Shown: piece after piece, positions 1-8,872 of the stretch
How the letters are laid out: each line of letters begins with the position of its first letter
Position numbering within the stretch: position 1 is the first letter of the stretch
Assembly (NCBI GenBank): GCA_963813355.1
Contig: CAWEYS010000008.1
Span: forward strand, 86,834-150,833
DNA: 64,000 nucleotides
Origin: DATAGF01 sp963813355
GTDB taxonomy: Bacteria; Actinomycetota; Thermoleophilia; Miltoncostaeales; Miltoncostaeaceae
Reading direction: 5' to 3'
Program-made: the position numbers and the translations under genes
The notes under the pieces: model-generated
The model's input: the letters and a program-made list of their open reading frames with translations, nothing else
Told to the model about the DNA's origin: nothing
Database searches by the model: none

Positions 1-2088
1 TGGTGGTCGCAGGACGCGGCGCACGCGCTCGCGGTGCTCGCGGGCGGCGGCCGCCGCGCGGCGCGGTGCTGCTGGGGAACGTGATCGCGTACCGGCGGGC
101 GGCCGTCTCGGTGGCGAACGCCATCATCGGGGCGGCCTCGTGGTGGCTCGCGGCGATCCTGGTGCCGCTGACCGTCATCGCCGCGATCGCGGCCACGGCG
201 CTCTGGCTGGTGGTCGACGACACCTTCGGGCTCAACGACGTGCTGGCCTCGGTCCTCGTGGGCGCGGTCGGCGCGCTGGCGCTCTGGCGCCTCGCCAAGT
301 GGCCTGTCCAACGGCGGCTGGGGCGGGCGCGGGCTGGCGTGTCCTGATCGACGCGCGCACCGTGACGGCGGCGCTGCTCGCGGCGGCCGATCGGGGTCGG
401 GATCTGGTCGGTCGCCGCGACGGACTCGATCGCCGTCGGCCTCAGCAGGGCGAGCCTGATCGCGGCGGGCTTCGGGCTGCGCGGCGCCTGGCTGGTCGCG
501 GTGACGATCGTGGTCGCCGCCGCTCATCGCGCTGCTGCTGCTGGTGCGGGTCCACGGCGCCTCGGCGCTCAAGCGGCTGTGGTTCACGGAGGTCGCGACA
601 ACCGCCGATGAGCACCCTCTTCGTCGCGCTCGTCGGGGCGATCCTCATCGGCGGCATCGGCGCGGTGGCCTACTCGACGGCGACCGACGCCACCTGGGGG
701 AAGGCGGCGCCCGAGGTGCGCTGCCTCGCCGAGCCGACCAGCTGGGAGTGGAGCACCGACTGCGGCAAGCTCGGCGCGGGCTGGGGGCCGCTCGCGCAGG
801 CCATCGGCCGCGACCTGCAGGACGCCGACGCCAGGCAGGCCGCCGTCTCCGGCGCCCGCGACGAGGCCCTGCTCGACCCGGACCCGGGCGCCCGCGACGA
901 GGCCCTGGCGGAGGTCGCCGCCGAGCAGGGCGAGATCGACCTGGTGCGCGACCAGGCCGCCGCGGCCGAGAAGGCCGCCCAGGCCTCGCCGACCTGGTGG
1001 GCGCAGGACCTCTACTCGATCACCACCCGCCCCCTGGCCTGGATGGTCCTCGTCCTCGGGATCCTGCTCGTGGCCGGGGTGATCGCCATCGCGGTCCGGG
1101 TCGTGCGCGCCCGGCGCGGGCCGCGGGGGCGGGTGCTGTCGGAGGTGCTGCGGGATGGGCCGGGCTGGCGCGGCGGCCTGGTCCTGCTCGGCCTCGGCGC
1201 GGCGGCGGTCGCGTGGACGTGGGCGGTCTGGACGGCCCTCCCGGACGACGCCAGCGAGCCGGGGTTCGGCTCCGCCGTCGGGGCGGCGCTCACCTCCACC
1301 GGCGTGCTGGCGCTGCTCGCGCTCACCCGCATCCTCCCGGTCGACCCGCGCCGCTGGCGCGACAACGTGGGCGGCGGGCTGGAGCGCCTGCGCGGCGTGG
1401 TGGACCGGGCCTACGACGTCGCGACCTACCTGCGCCTCGACCCCACGGACGGCGACGGCGTGCGCACGCGCATCATCCGCCGGTACCGCGCGGTGCTGCG
1501 ACGCCTGGAGGGCGACTACGACGAGATCGTCATCGTCGCCCACAGCCAGGGCACGATCCTCACCATCGCCACCCTCTTCGGGGACGCGCGGCGGCGGTAC
1601 GGGGAGGCCGCCGGAAGCCTGTGGGGCGTGCGGCCCTGGGCCGACGCCGCCGGTGACTCGGCGCTGGCCGGGCGGCTGCGCGGCGTCGTGACCATGGGCT
1701 CGCCCTTCCTCCAGACCTACGAGGCGCGCCTGCCCGGCCAGTACGACTGGCTCGACCCGGCCCGTCCCGGACGCGCTGGCCGCGCGGATGCGGCCCGTTC
1801 TCGCTCACCTGGGTCAACGCCTATCGGGCCCGGGACTTCATCGGGCGGGCGATCTTCCAGGACCCGCTCGACCCCGCCAACGCGCAGGAGGGCCGCGGGC
1901 GCGAGTGGCGGGTGCCGGCCGAGCCGGAGCCGGTGCGCCTGGTCGACGTCTGCCTGCACGGCGCCGGCCACCACACCGGATACTGGGGAGACCGCGAGCT
2001 GATCGCCTGGCTCCACGCCCTGCTGCGGGCGCCCGAGCTACGCGACCCCCGCGGCTACGTCATCGAGGACGCGACCTCGGCCCTGTAG
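1..2088 (+). pseudogene. Membrane protein with C-terminal alpha/beta-hydrolase-like domain, 5' partial, broken by frameshifts
   Basis: The coding signal runs off the left edge and changes frame at least five times (frame 3 to ~340, frame 2 to ~400, frame 3 to ~525, frame 1 to ~600, frame 2 to ~1760, frame 1 to the TAG at 2086-2088). Hydrophobic segments lie at ~120-300, ~470-560, ~610-680, ~1030-1110 and ~1160-1340. After them comes a lipase-type nucleophile elbow, IVAHSQGTIL, at ~1535-1565, then GSPF and, in frame 1, LTWVNAYRARDFIG. I infer a membrane-anchored serine hydrolase, perhaps acting on a lipid or ester. No exact family is recognised. The breaks look like sequencing errors at a contig end, but true decay cannot be excluded. 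The last 34 bases overlap the convergent tyrA. Confidence 0.6.
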
Positions 2089-3152
2089 CCGCGCTCGGTC
2101 ACCAGCCGCACCGCCTCGCGGGCCGCCTCGGGGCCGTCGACCACCAGCTCGAGCTCGCCCTCCCCGTCGGGCGGCCCGGGCCGCAGGTGGAGGTCCTCGA
2201 TGTTGATGTGCGCGTGCCCGAGGGCGGTCGCGATCTCGGAGATCGCGCCCGGCCGGTTGGGGATCGCCACCACCAGGCGGGCCGGCTCGGCGGGACCGGC
2301 GTCCTGGGCGGCGCGCAGGCGCGCCCGGGCCCCGGCGGCGTCGCCGATGAACCCCAGCAGCCAGTCGCGGTCGCCCGCGCGCAGGGCGGCCGCGACGTCG
2401 CCGAGCGTGGCCGAGTACGCCCCCAGCGCCTCCAGCACCGCCTCCCGGTTGGCGAGCAGGATGTCGGCCCACATCGGCGGATTCGAGCCCGCGACCCGGG
2501 TGAGGTCGCCGAACGAGGGACCGGCCGACCGCAGCGCCTCGCGCCCCTCGGGGGCGGTGGCCGCCGCCTGGTTGACCAGCGCGCCCGCCAGGACGTGCGG
2601 CAGGTGCGACACGAGCGCCATCAGTCGGTCGTGCGCGCGGGCGTCGATCGCCACCGGCCGCGCCCCGACCGCCCCGACCAGGCCGTGGAGACGCTGGAAC
2701 AGCTCCGGGCGCGCCTCGGCGCCGGGCGTGAGGAACCAGGTCGCGCCGCGGAAGAGGTCGCCGCGCGCGAAGGCCACGCCCGTGCGCTCGGCGCCGCACA
2801 CCGGATGGCCGCCGATGAAGCGCTCGCGCTCGACGGGCGACAGGGCCCCCAGCAGCGCGGCCTTGGCCGAGCCGAGGTCCGTGACGAGGCACCCCTCGGG
2901 CGCCGCCGCGAGCGCCCGGCGGACGAGGCCCTCCAGGGCGGGCACGGGCGCCGCGAGCACGACCGCCTCGGCCCCCTCGGCCGCCTCCTCGAGCGAGCCC
3001 GCGGCCCGGTCGACCGCCCCCACCGCGAGCGCCACGCGCAGCGCCTCGGGGTCCGGGTCGACGCCCACGACCTCGCGGGCGGCGCCGAGGGCGAGGCCCA
3101 GCGAGCCGCCCATCAGCCCCACGCCGACGATGGCGACGGGGCCCGGGCTCAT
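2055..3152 (-). CDS. tyrA: Prephenate dehydrogenase with C-terminal ACT domain
   Basis: Oxidatively decarboxylates prephenate to 4-hydroxyphenylpyruvate for tyrosine synthesis, in the cytoplasm. Of 365 residues, the N-terminal Rossmann fold shows GVGLMGGSLGLAL (residues 10-22). The family motif GGHPVCGAE sits at 114-122 and the helical dimerisation part carries SHLPHVLAG (182-190). From ~291 an ACT domain (VVAIPNRPGAISEIA) is expected to give tyrosine feedback control. The gene is last in the hisC-aroF-tyrA run; the aroF stop is 16 bases upstream, so co-transcription is likely. The ATG at 3152 begins directly before the nucleotide-binding strand, so the start is well placed. Arogenate as an alternative substrate cannot be excluded from sequence. 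Confidence 0.95.
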   Translation of the reverse strand: MSPGPVAIVGVGLMGGSLGLALGAAREVVGVDPDPEALRVALAVGAVDRAAGSLEEAAEGAEAVVLAAPVPALEGLVRRALAAAPEGCLVTDLGSAKAALLGALSPVERERFIGGHPVCGAERTGVAFARGDLFRGATWFLTPGAEARPELFQRLHGLVGAVGARPVAIDARAHDRLMALVSHLPHVLAGALVNQAAATAPEGREALRSAGPSFGDLTRVAGSNPPMWADILLANREAVLEALGAYSATLGDVAAALRAGDRDWLLGFIGDAAGARARLRAAQDAGPAEPARLVVAIPNRPGAISEIATALGHAHINIEDLHLRPGPPDGEGELELVVDGPEAAREAVRLVTERGYRAEVASSMT

Positions 3153-3168
3153 GCCGTCGCGGACAGCC

Positions 3169-4215
3169 TCAGGCGCTGACGGCGACCGGCGCGGCGGGCG
3201 CCATGACCTTGCCCATCAGGTCGACGCAGCGACGGACGTCGGCGACCCAGGCGGCGAAGCCGTCGGCGTGCAGCGCCTGGGGCCCGTCGCAGAGGGCGGT
3301 CTCGGGCGCCGGGTGCACCTCGACGATGAGGCCGTCGGCCCCCGCGACCACGGCGGCCCGCGCCATCGGCAGGATCAGCTCGCGCCGGCCGGCCGCGTGC
3401 GAGGGGTTGACGATGACCGGCAGGCTGGACATCGACTTCACCACCGGCACGGCCGAGATGTCGAGCGTCGAGCGCGTGGCCGTCTCGAACGTGCGGATGC
3501 CCCGCTCGCACAGGACGATGTCGGGGTTGCCCTCGCGGGCGATGTACTCGGCCGACAGCAGCCACTCCTCGATCGTGTTCGCCATGCCGCGCTTGAGCAG
3601 GACGGGCACGCTCGTGCGGCCCACCTCGCGCAGCAGGTCGAAGTTCTGCATGTTGCGCGCGCCGAGCTGGATCATGTCGGCGACCTCGAGCACGTCCTCG
3701 AGCTGGCGGACGTCCATGAGCTCGGTCACGATCGGCAGGCCCGTCTCCTCGCGTGCCTCCACCAGGATCTCCAGGGCGGGCTTGCCGAGGCCCGAGAAGG
3801 CGTAGGGCGAGGTGCGCGGCTTGTACGCGCCGCCGCGCAGGAGCGTCGCCCCCGCGGCCTTGCAGGCGCGCGCCGACCCGAGGGTCTGCTCGCGCGACTC
3901 CACGGCGCAGGGCCCGGCGATGAGGCCGAAGGCGCCGCCGCCGATCCGCCGGCCGGCGACCTCGACGGCCACGTCGGAGCCGCGGAAGTCGGCCGAGACG
4001 AGCTTGTACGGCTTGAGGATCGGGACGACCTTCTCGACGCCGGGCTCGCCCTCGAGCTGCAGCGACGCGACGATCTCGCGGTCGTCGCCGATCGCGCCGA
4101 TGACCGTGACGAACTCGCCCCGCGAGGGGTGCGCCCGGGCGCCGGCCTGCTGGATCCGCTCGATCACGTGGCGGATCTGCTCCTCCGTCGCGCCCTCCTG
4201 CATCACGATCATCAC
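3169..4215 (-). CDS. aroF: 3-deoxy-7-phosphoheptulonate (DAHP) synthase
   Basis: First step of the shikimate pathway, condensing phosphoenolpyruvate with erythrose 4-phosphate. The protein has 348 residues: an N-terminal ferredoxin-like regulatory domain (~1-70, ending near VVPILKPYKLVS), then the TIM barrel. The barrel carries GPCAVES (101-107) and the substrate-binding RGGAYKPRTSPYAF (127-140). Further conserved stretches are QLGARNMQNF and LKRGMANTIEEW. This matches the Thermotoga/Bacillus-like short (I-beta) class. The start is ambiguous between GTG at 4215 and the next ATG at 4212. It lies between hisC and tyrA on the same strand, 229 bases after hisC ends, so it may also have its own promoter. 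Confidence 0.95.
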   Translation of the reverse strand: MMIVMQEGATEEQIRHVIERIQQAGARAHPSRGEFVTVIGAIGDDREIVASLQLEGEPGVEKVVPILKPYKLVSADFRGSDVAVEVAGRRIGGGAFGLIAGPCAVESREQTLGSARACKAAGATLLRGGAYKPRTSPYAFSGLGKPALEILVEAREETGLPIVTELMDVRQLEDVLEVADMIQLGARNMQNFDLLREVGRTSVPVLLKRGMANTIEEWLLSAEYIAREGNPDIVLCERGIRTFETATRSTLDISAVPVVKSMSSLPVIVNPSHAAGRRELILPMARAAVVAGADGLIVEVHPAPETALCDGPQALHADGFAAWVADVRRCVDLMGKVMAPAAPVAVSA

Positions 4216-4444
4216 GATTCAGCCCGTCCGAAATGTCGAAGGTTTGCGGGACTTTCTCGGCGAGTACCGTCGTCCCGCGGCGACGGCGCACGCAACCCGT
4301 CCGCGGGTGTCGTTCGTCGTCTCGGGGCGACGCCCTCCCGACGGAGGAGCTTCCCACGGCCGGGAGACGAGCCGTGAGCGTATCGGACTTGCCCGAGCCG
4401 GCTGGACGACCCCCTTCCGTAAAGCCCGGCTCAGCGGGCGATCG

Positions 4445-5584
4445 TCATGGCGTCGTCCGCCCCGGATGGGTCTCGCGGGCCGCCGCGCGGGCGACCTCGG
4501 CCCGCGCCGAGAGGAACGCCGTGTTCTCCTCCGGCGTGCCGATCGAGACCCTGAGGCGACCGGGGCATCCGAGCGACGCCCCGTCGCGCACGATCACGCC
4601 GAGGCGCAGGAGCTGCTCGTGGACGCCCGGTGACCCGGCGGTCGGGGCGTCCGGCGCGACCAGGACGAAGTTGCCCTGGCTGGGGGTGAGGGCCCACCCC
4701 GTGTCCGCAAGCGCATCCGTCACGCGGGCCCGCTCGGAGAGGGTCTCGCGCACGCGCCGGTCGAGCGCCGCCGGGTGGCGCAGGCTCTCGAGGGCCGCCG
4801 ACTGCGCGAGCGCGTTGGTGTTGAACGGCTGGCGGACGCGGTCGAGGGCGTCGACCCAGCCGGCCCCGCCCACCCCGTAGCCGACCCGCAGGCCGCAGAG
4901 GCCGTGGGCCTTGCTGAACGTGCGCGTGACCAGCAGGTTGGGACGCTCGCGGGCCATCGACATGGTGCGCCCGGCATCCGGGCGGTCCACGAACTCGAAG
5001 TAGGCCTCGTCCACCAGCACCGCGAGGTCCTCCGGCAGGGCGTCGAGGAAGCGCTCGAGCTCCGTGGCGCTCCGGTACACGCCGGTCGGGTTGTTCGGGT
5101 TGCAGACGATGACCAGGCGGGTGCGCTCGTCCACCGCCGCCGCCATCGCCTCGAGGTCGTGCCCGTCGTCGCCGGCCAGGGGCACGGCGACGGCCTCGGC
5201 GCCCGCGGCGGCCGCCAGGTGCGGGTAGAGCGCGAACGACGGAGCGGCGTGGACGAGGCTGGTGCCGGGGTCGAGCAGGGCCTGGCCGGCCAGCAGGATG
5301 AGCTCGCAGGAGCCGTTGCCGAGCACCACCTCGTCGGGGCCGACGCCGTGCCGCTCGGCCAGCGCGCGCCGCAGCGCCCTCCCGGGCCCGTCCGGGTAGC
5401 GGTTCAGCCCGGCCACGCCCGCGGCGACGACCTCGGCCACCTGGGGCAACGGCGGGAAGGGGCTCTCGTTGGAGGCCAGCTTGACCGCGCCGGCGAGGTC
5501 GAACCGCGCCAGCACCTCGGCGGTCGTGAGGCCGGGCTCGTAGCGCGGAATGGCGTCCAGGCGCGGTGAGGAGCGGATGGTCAC
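4445..5584 (-). CDS. hisC: Histidinol-phosphate / aromatic amino acid aminotransferase
   Basis: PLP-dependent fold type I aminotransferase of 379 residues. Visible are LASNESPFPP (36-45), NPNNPTG (162-168), DEAYFEF (192-198) and the Schiff-base lysine K225 in TFSKAHGLCG. HisC enzymes convert imidazole-acetol phosphate plus glutamate to histidinol phosphate, and many also transaminate phenylpyruvate and hydroxyphenylpyruvate. No other his gene is near; aroF and tyrA follow on the same strand. I therefore infer that aromatic transamination is at least part of its job. The GTG start at 5584 follows a -10-like TACACT by exactly 6 nt, which suggests a leaderless transcript. Confidence 0.9.
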   Translation of the reverse strand: MTIRSSPRLDAIPRYEPGLTTAEVLARFDLAGAVKLASNESPFPPLPQVAEVVAAGVAGLNRYPDGPGRALRRALAERHGVGPDEVVLGNGSCELILLAGQALLDPGTSLVHAAPSFALYPHLAAAAGAEAVAVPLAGDDGHDLEAMAAAVDERTRLVIVCNPNNPTGVYRSATELERFLDALPEDLAVLVDEAYFEFVDRPDAGRTMSMARERPNLLVTRTFSKAHGLCGLRVGYGVGGAGWVDALDRVRQPFNTNALAQSAALESLRHPAALDRRVRETLSERARVTDALADTGWALTPSQGNFVLVAPDAPTAGSPGVHEQLLRLGVIVRDGASLGCPGRLRVSIGTPEENTAFLSARAEVARAAARETHPGRTTP

Positions 5585-5590
5585 GGGGAA

Positions 5591-5596
5591 AGTGTA
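5591..5596 (-). promoter_or_regulatory. -10 element of leaderless hisC promoter
   Basis: TACACT reads on the minus strand and ends 6 nt before the hisC GTG, so a transcript would begin at or next to the start codon. No convincing -35 is visible. The same TANNNT-6-8-nt-start arrangement recurs at other genes in this window. Confidence 0.55.
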
Positions 5597-5615
5597 CGGG
5601 GAGGGCCAAAGGTCT

Positions 5616-5621
5616 TAGAGT
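5616..5621 (+). promoter_or_regulatory. Putative -10 element for the cytochrome c gene
   Basis: TAGAGT lies ~30 nt before the ATG at 5652, and a Shine-Dalgarno-like GGGGAGGG sits just before that ATG. It faces away from the hisC -10 about 20 nt to the left, making a compact divergent promoter region. No clear -35 is visible. Confidence 0.35.
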
Positions 5622-5651
5622 CGCGAAAACGTCGTGACGCGGGGAGGGCTC

Positions 5652-6068
5652 ATGCGGGTATCGCGCGGTGCGGTTGCGGCGCTGGCGGTCGCCGGCCTGC
5701 TCGGGGTGGCGGCGGGGTGCGGCGGCGACGACGATTCGGGCGAGCAGACCGACCACCGAGGCGCCCGCCACGACCGCGCCGCCGGCGACGACGGCGCCCC
5801 CCGCCACGACCGCGGCTCCGGCCACGCGGCGGGGCGACGCGGCGGCCGTCGAGGAGGGCCAGATCTTCTTCGCCGGCCACCTGCACGAGCTGCCACCTGG
5901 ACAACGGCACCGCCGGCGGCGGGACCGGTCCCGCAGCTCGCGGGAGCCGGGCTGACCGAGGACCAGATCCGCGAGCAGGTCATCAACGGCGGCGGCGCCA
6001 TGCCGCCCGGCCTCGCCCAGGGCCAGGACCTGGACAACGTCACGGCGTACGTCCTCTCCCTGCAGTAG
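5652..6068 (+). pseudogene. Lipoprotein cytochrome c, single haem, reading frame broken three times
   Basis: A small secreted electron carrier. The N-terminus from ATG 5652 is a lipoprotein signal with lipobox VAAGC, followed by an Ala/Pro/Thr linker with repeated PPATT units. The haem site is CTSCH (codons at ~5881-5895), preceded by VEEGQIFFAG and followed by GGAMPPGLAQGQDLDNV, whose methionine is the likely axial ligand. The segments lie in frame 3, then 1 (from ~5750), 2 (from ~5877) and back to 3 (from ~5930). Each change is explained by one extra base next to a C run. With those bases removed the product is a normal ~137-residue c-type cytochrome, so I regard the gene as intact in the organism. 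It is divergent from hisC. Confidence 0.75.
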
Positions 6069-6123
6069 CGCCTGACCGAGCGCGCGGGACCACGCGGGCG
6101 GACCTGCGTGCCCCGCCGTGCGC

Positions 6124-6129
6124 TATTCT
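6124..6129 (+). promoter_or_regulatory. Putative -10 element for nadBAC
   Basis: TATTCT is the best -10 match in the 123-base gap before nadB. It would start transcription ~55 nt upstream of the GTG at 6192, which has AGGGAG as a ribosome binding site. The -35 region is not distinctive. Confidence 0.35.
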
Positions 6130-6191
6130 CGTGACGCGCCTTTTCTTGTCGTCGCGACATCAATTCAGTCTCGCGTAACCGTCAGGGAGAC

Positions 6192-7778
6192 GTGAACGTG
6201 CCCCGACCCCATCCGCAGGAGCCGGTCATCGTCGTCGGCAGCGGCATCGCCGGCGCGCTGGCGGCGCTCGGAGCCGCCGAGTCCGGCCCGGTCGTGGTCA
6301 TCACGGAGGGGGAGCTCGGCGACGGGAGCACCCGCCGGGCCCAGGGCGGCATCGCGGCGGCGGTCGACGGCGGCGACTCGGTCGCGGCCCACCTGCGCGA
6401 CACGCTGGAGGCCGGCGCGGGCCTGTGCGACGCCGAGGCGGCGGCGGCGATCTGCCGGGAGGGGCCGGCCCAGGTGACCGAGCTCCTGTCGCGAGGGGTC
6501 GTCTTCGATCGCAGCCGCGGCCGGCTGCGCCTCGCGCGCGAGGGCGCCCACTCGGCGGCCCGCGTCGTGCACGCGGGCGGCGACGCGACCGGGGCCCACA
6601 TCGTGGCGGCCCTGTCGGCCGCGCTGCGCGCCGACCCGCGCGTCGAGCTCGCCGAGGGCGAGCGGGCCGCGGAGATCCTCGTCCGCGACGGGCGCGCCGC
6701 CGGGCTGCGCACGATCGGCGCGGGCGGGCGGGTGCGCGAGCGCGCCGCGCGCGCCGTCGCGCTCGCCTCGGGCGGCATGGGTTGGCTCTACCCGCGCACC
6801 ACCAACCCCCCGGGGGCGACGGCCGACGGGCCGGCCCTCGCGGCCCGGGCCGGCGCCGCGCTGGCCGACCTCGAGCTGGTGCAATTCCACCCCACGGCGC
6901 TCGCGCTCGGCGACGGCCCGCTGCCCCTTGTGAGCGAGGCCGTGCGCGGCGAGGGCGCGGTCCTGCGCGACGCCCGCGGGCGCCGGTTCATGCCCGACGT
7001 GCACCCCATGGCCGAGCTGGGCCCGCGCGACGTGGTGGCGCGCGCCATCGCCCGGCGGGCCGCCGAGCTGGGCGGCGAGGTCACGCTCGACCTGCGCCAC
7101 CTCGACGCCGAGGAGGTGCGGGCGCGCTTCCCCACGGTGGCCGCGCTCTGCGCCGAGCACGGGCTCGACCTCGCGCGCGACCCGATCCCCGTGACCCCGG
7201 CGGCCCACTACGCGATCGGCGGGATCCTCGCCGACATGGCCGGGCGCTCGACGCTGCCCGGGCTGTTCGCCGTCGGGGAGTGCGCGGCGACCGGGGCGCA
7301 CGGGGCCAACCGGCTCGCCTCGAACGGCCTGCTCGAGGCGGCCGTCCTGGCCGCCGGCGCCGCCGAGGCGCTCGCCGCCGACGGCGACGCCTGGCCCGAG
7401 GGCCCCACCTGCGCCGCGGCGGCCCCGCCGCCCGAGGGCGGCGGCGGCGACGGGGCGCGCGCCGCCCTGCAGAGGGCGATGTGGCGCGGGGTCGGCGTCG
7501 AGCGCGACGCCGCGGGCATCGCCGAGGCCCGGCGCGCCCTCGCCGCGATCCCCGAGGGCACCGACCCGGCGGCCGACAACCTCCTGCTCGTGGGCCGCCT
7601 CGCGGCCGCGGCGGCCGGGCTGCGCACCGAGAGCCGGGGCGCCCACTTCCGCCGCGACCACCCCCACCCCGACCCCGCCCAGGCGCGCCGCATCGCCTGG
7701 GTCGGCGGCTCCCCGTTCCACGTCCCGCCGACCCGCGCCACCCGCCGGCGCCGCGCTCTGGCCAAGGAGGCCGCATGA
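6192..7778 (+). CDS. nadB: L-aspartate oxidase
   Basis: FAD enzyme oxidising L-aspartate to iminoaspartate, the first step of de novo NAD synthesis. It has 528 residues. The FAD-binding GSGIAGALAA is at 16-25, STRRAQGGIAAA at 46-57, and HSAARVVHAGGDATG follows in the succinate dehydrogenase/fumarate reductase-like fold. Conserved substrate-domain stretches are LVQFHPTAL, HYAIGGI and GANRLASNGLLE. The C-terminal helical domain is present but Ala-rich and ends in a basic tail. The GTG at 6192 has AGGGAG six bases upstream. The stop overlaps the nadA start (ATGA), so nadB and nadA are translationally coupled. Confidence 0.95.
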   Translation: MNVPRPHPQEPVIVVGSGIAGALAALGAAESGPVVVITEGELGDGSTRRAQGGIAAAVDGGDSVAAHLRDTLEAGAGLCDAEAAAAICREGPAQVTELLSRGVVFDRSRGRLRLAREGAHSAARVVHAGGDATGAHIVAALSAALRADPRVELAEGERAAEILVRDGRAAGLRTIGAGGRVRERAARAVALASGGMGWLYPRTTNPPGATADGPALAARAGAALADLELVQFHPTALALGDGPLPLVSEAVRGEGAVLRDARGRRFMPDVHPMAELGPRDVVARAIARRAAELGGEVTLDLRHLDAEEVRARFPTVAALCAEHGLDLARDPIPVTPAAHYAIGGILADMAGRSTLPGLFAVGECAATGAHGANRLASNGLLEAAVLAAGAAEALAADGDAWPEGPTCAAAAPPPEGGGGDGARAALQRAMWRGVGVERDAAGIAEARRALAAIPEGTDPAADNLLLVGRLAAAAAGLRTESRGAHFRRDHPHPDPAQARRIAWVGGSPFHVPPTRATRRRRALAKEAA

Positions 7779-8872
7779 CCACGACCGCACCCGTCTGCGC
7801 CCTCCCCGCCGAGGGCGTGCCCCTCGCCGAGCTGCGCGAGCGCGCCTGGGCGGCGCGCGAGGAGCTCGGCGCGCGCGCCGTCATCCTCGGCCACCACTAC
7901 CAGAAGGACGAGGTCATCGAGTTCGCCGACGTGACCGGCGACTCGTTCCTGCTCGCCCGCCGGGGCGCCGCGGCCACCGAGGCCGAGCTGATCGTCTTCC
8001 TCGGCGTGTACTTCATGGCCGAGGCCGCCGACGTGCTCAAGTCGCCGGGCCAGACCGTCGTGCTGCCCGACCTCGGCGCGGGCTGCCACCTGGCCGAGTG
8101 CGCCGACATCTTCACCGTGCGCGACGCCTGGGACCAGATGACGGCCGCGCTGCCCGGCAGGCGCGTCGTCCCGCTCACCTACATGAACTCGGGCGCGGAC
8201 CTGAAGGCCTTCGTCGGCGAGCACGGCGGGGCCGTCTGCACCTCGGGCAACGCCGAGAAGGCGTTCCGCTGGGCGCTGTCGGAGGGCGACGCCGTCTTCT
8301 TCTTCCCCGACGAGCACCTGGGCCGCAACACGGCCTGCCGCCTCGGCATGGCGCCCGGCGAGCCCCTCGTCTGGAACCCGCGGCTGGCGGCCCTTGGCGG
8401 CCTGGCCGAGGACGACCTCGCAGACTCGCGGGTCATCCTCTGGAAGGGCTTCTGCAACGTCCACACCGCGTTCACCGCGCGCCAGGTCGCCGAGGCGCGC
8501 GCCGCCGACCCCGGGGTCCGCGTGATCGTGCACCCGGAGTGCCCCCGGCCGGTGGTCGAGGCGGCCGACGAGGACGGCAGCACCGAGTACATCATCCGCC
8601 GTTGCGCCGAGCTGCCGCCCGGCTCGTCGATCGTCGTCGGCACCGACTGGAACCTCGTGAACCGGCTCCGCCAGCGGCACCCCGACAAGCGCATCTCGTG
8701 CCTCCGCGAGGACATCTGCCCCTGCGTCACGATGAACCGGATCGACCTGCCGAAGCTCACGTGGTGCCTGGAGTCGCTGGCGGCGGGCGAGGTCGTGAAC
8801 GTGGTCGCGGTCAACGAGGAGATGGCGCGCCTGGGACGGCTCGCGCTCGACCGCATGCTCGCCCTGGCGTGA
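7775..8872 (+). CDS. nadA: Quinolinate synthase
   Basis: Condenses iminoaspartate with dihydroxyacetone phosphate to quinolinate using a [4Fe-4S] cluster. The 365-residue protein shows LGHHYQKDEV (38-47) and GDSFLLAR. The three conserved cluster cysteine regions are GAGCHLAEC (C104), WKGFCNVH and DICPCVTMN. Substrate-site stretches YMNSGADLKAF and HPECP are also present. The ATG at 7775 overlaps the nadB stop and the TGA overlaps the nadC GTG, giving a tightly coupled nadBAC operon. The length fits the long (type I) quinolinate synthases. Confidence 0.96.
   Translation: MTTTAPVCALPAEGVPLAELRERAWAAREELGARAVILGHHYQKDEVIEFADVTGDSFLLARRGAAATEAELIVFLGVYFMAEAADVLKSPGQTVVLPDLGAGCHLAECADIFTVRDAWDQMTAALPGRRVVPLTYMNSGADLKAFVGEHGGAVCTSGNAEKAFRWALSEGDAVFFFPDEHLGRNTACRLGMAPGEPLVWNPRLAALGGLAEDDLADSRVILWKGFCNVHTAFTARQVAEARAADPGVRVIVHPECPRPVVEAADEDGSTEYIIRRCAELPPGSSIVVGTDWNLVNRLRQRHPDKRISCLREDICPCVTMNRIDLPKLTWCLESLAAGEVVNVVAVNEEMARLGRLALDRMLALA

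Noticed and set aside
3..347. A separate small membrane protein at the left edge
   Set aside because: Its end has no natural boundary and the coding signal continues in a neighbouring frame into the same broken gene up to 2088.
4216..4444. Possible structured RNA gene or riboswitch between hisC and aroF
   Set aside because: I found no tRNA consensus (no GTTCGANTC loop), tmRNA, RNase P or known riboswitch core; it may only hold an aroF promoter.
5750..5845. Ala/Pro/Thr repeats (PPATT units) in the cytochrome c gene as a DNA tandem repeat or CRISPR-like array
   Set aside because: They are a low-complexity linker between lipobox and haem domain; units are degenerate and very short.
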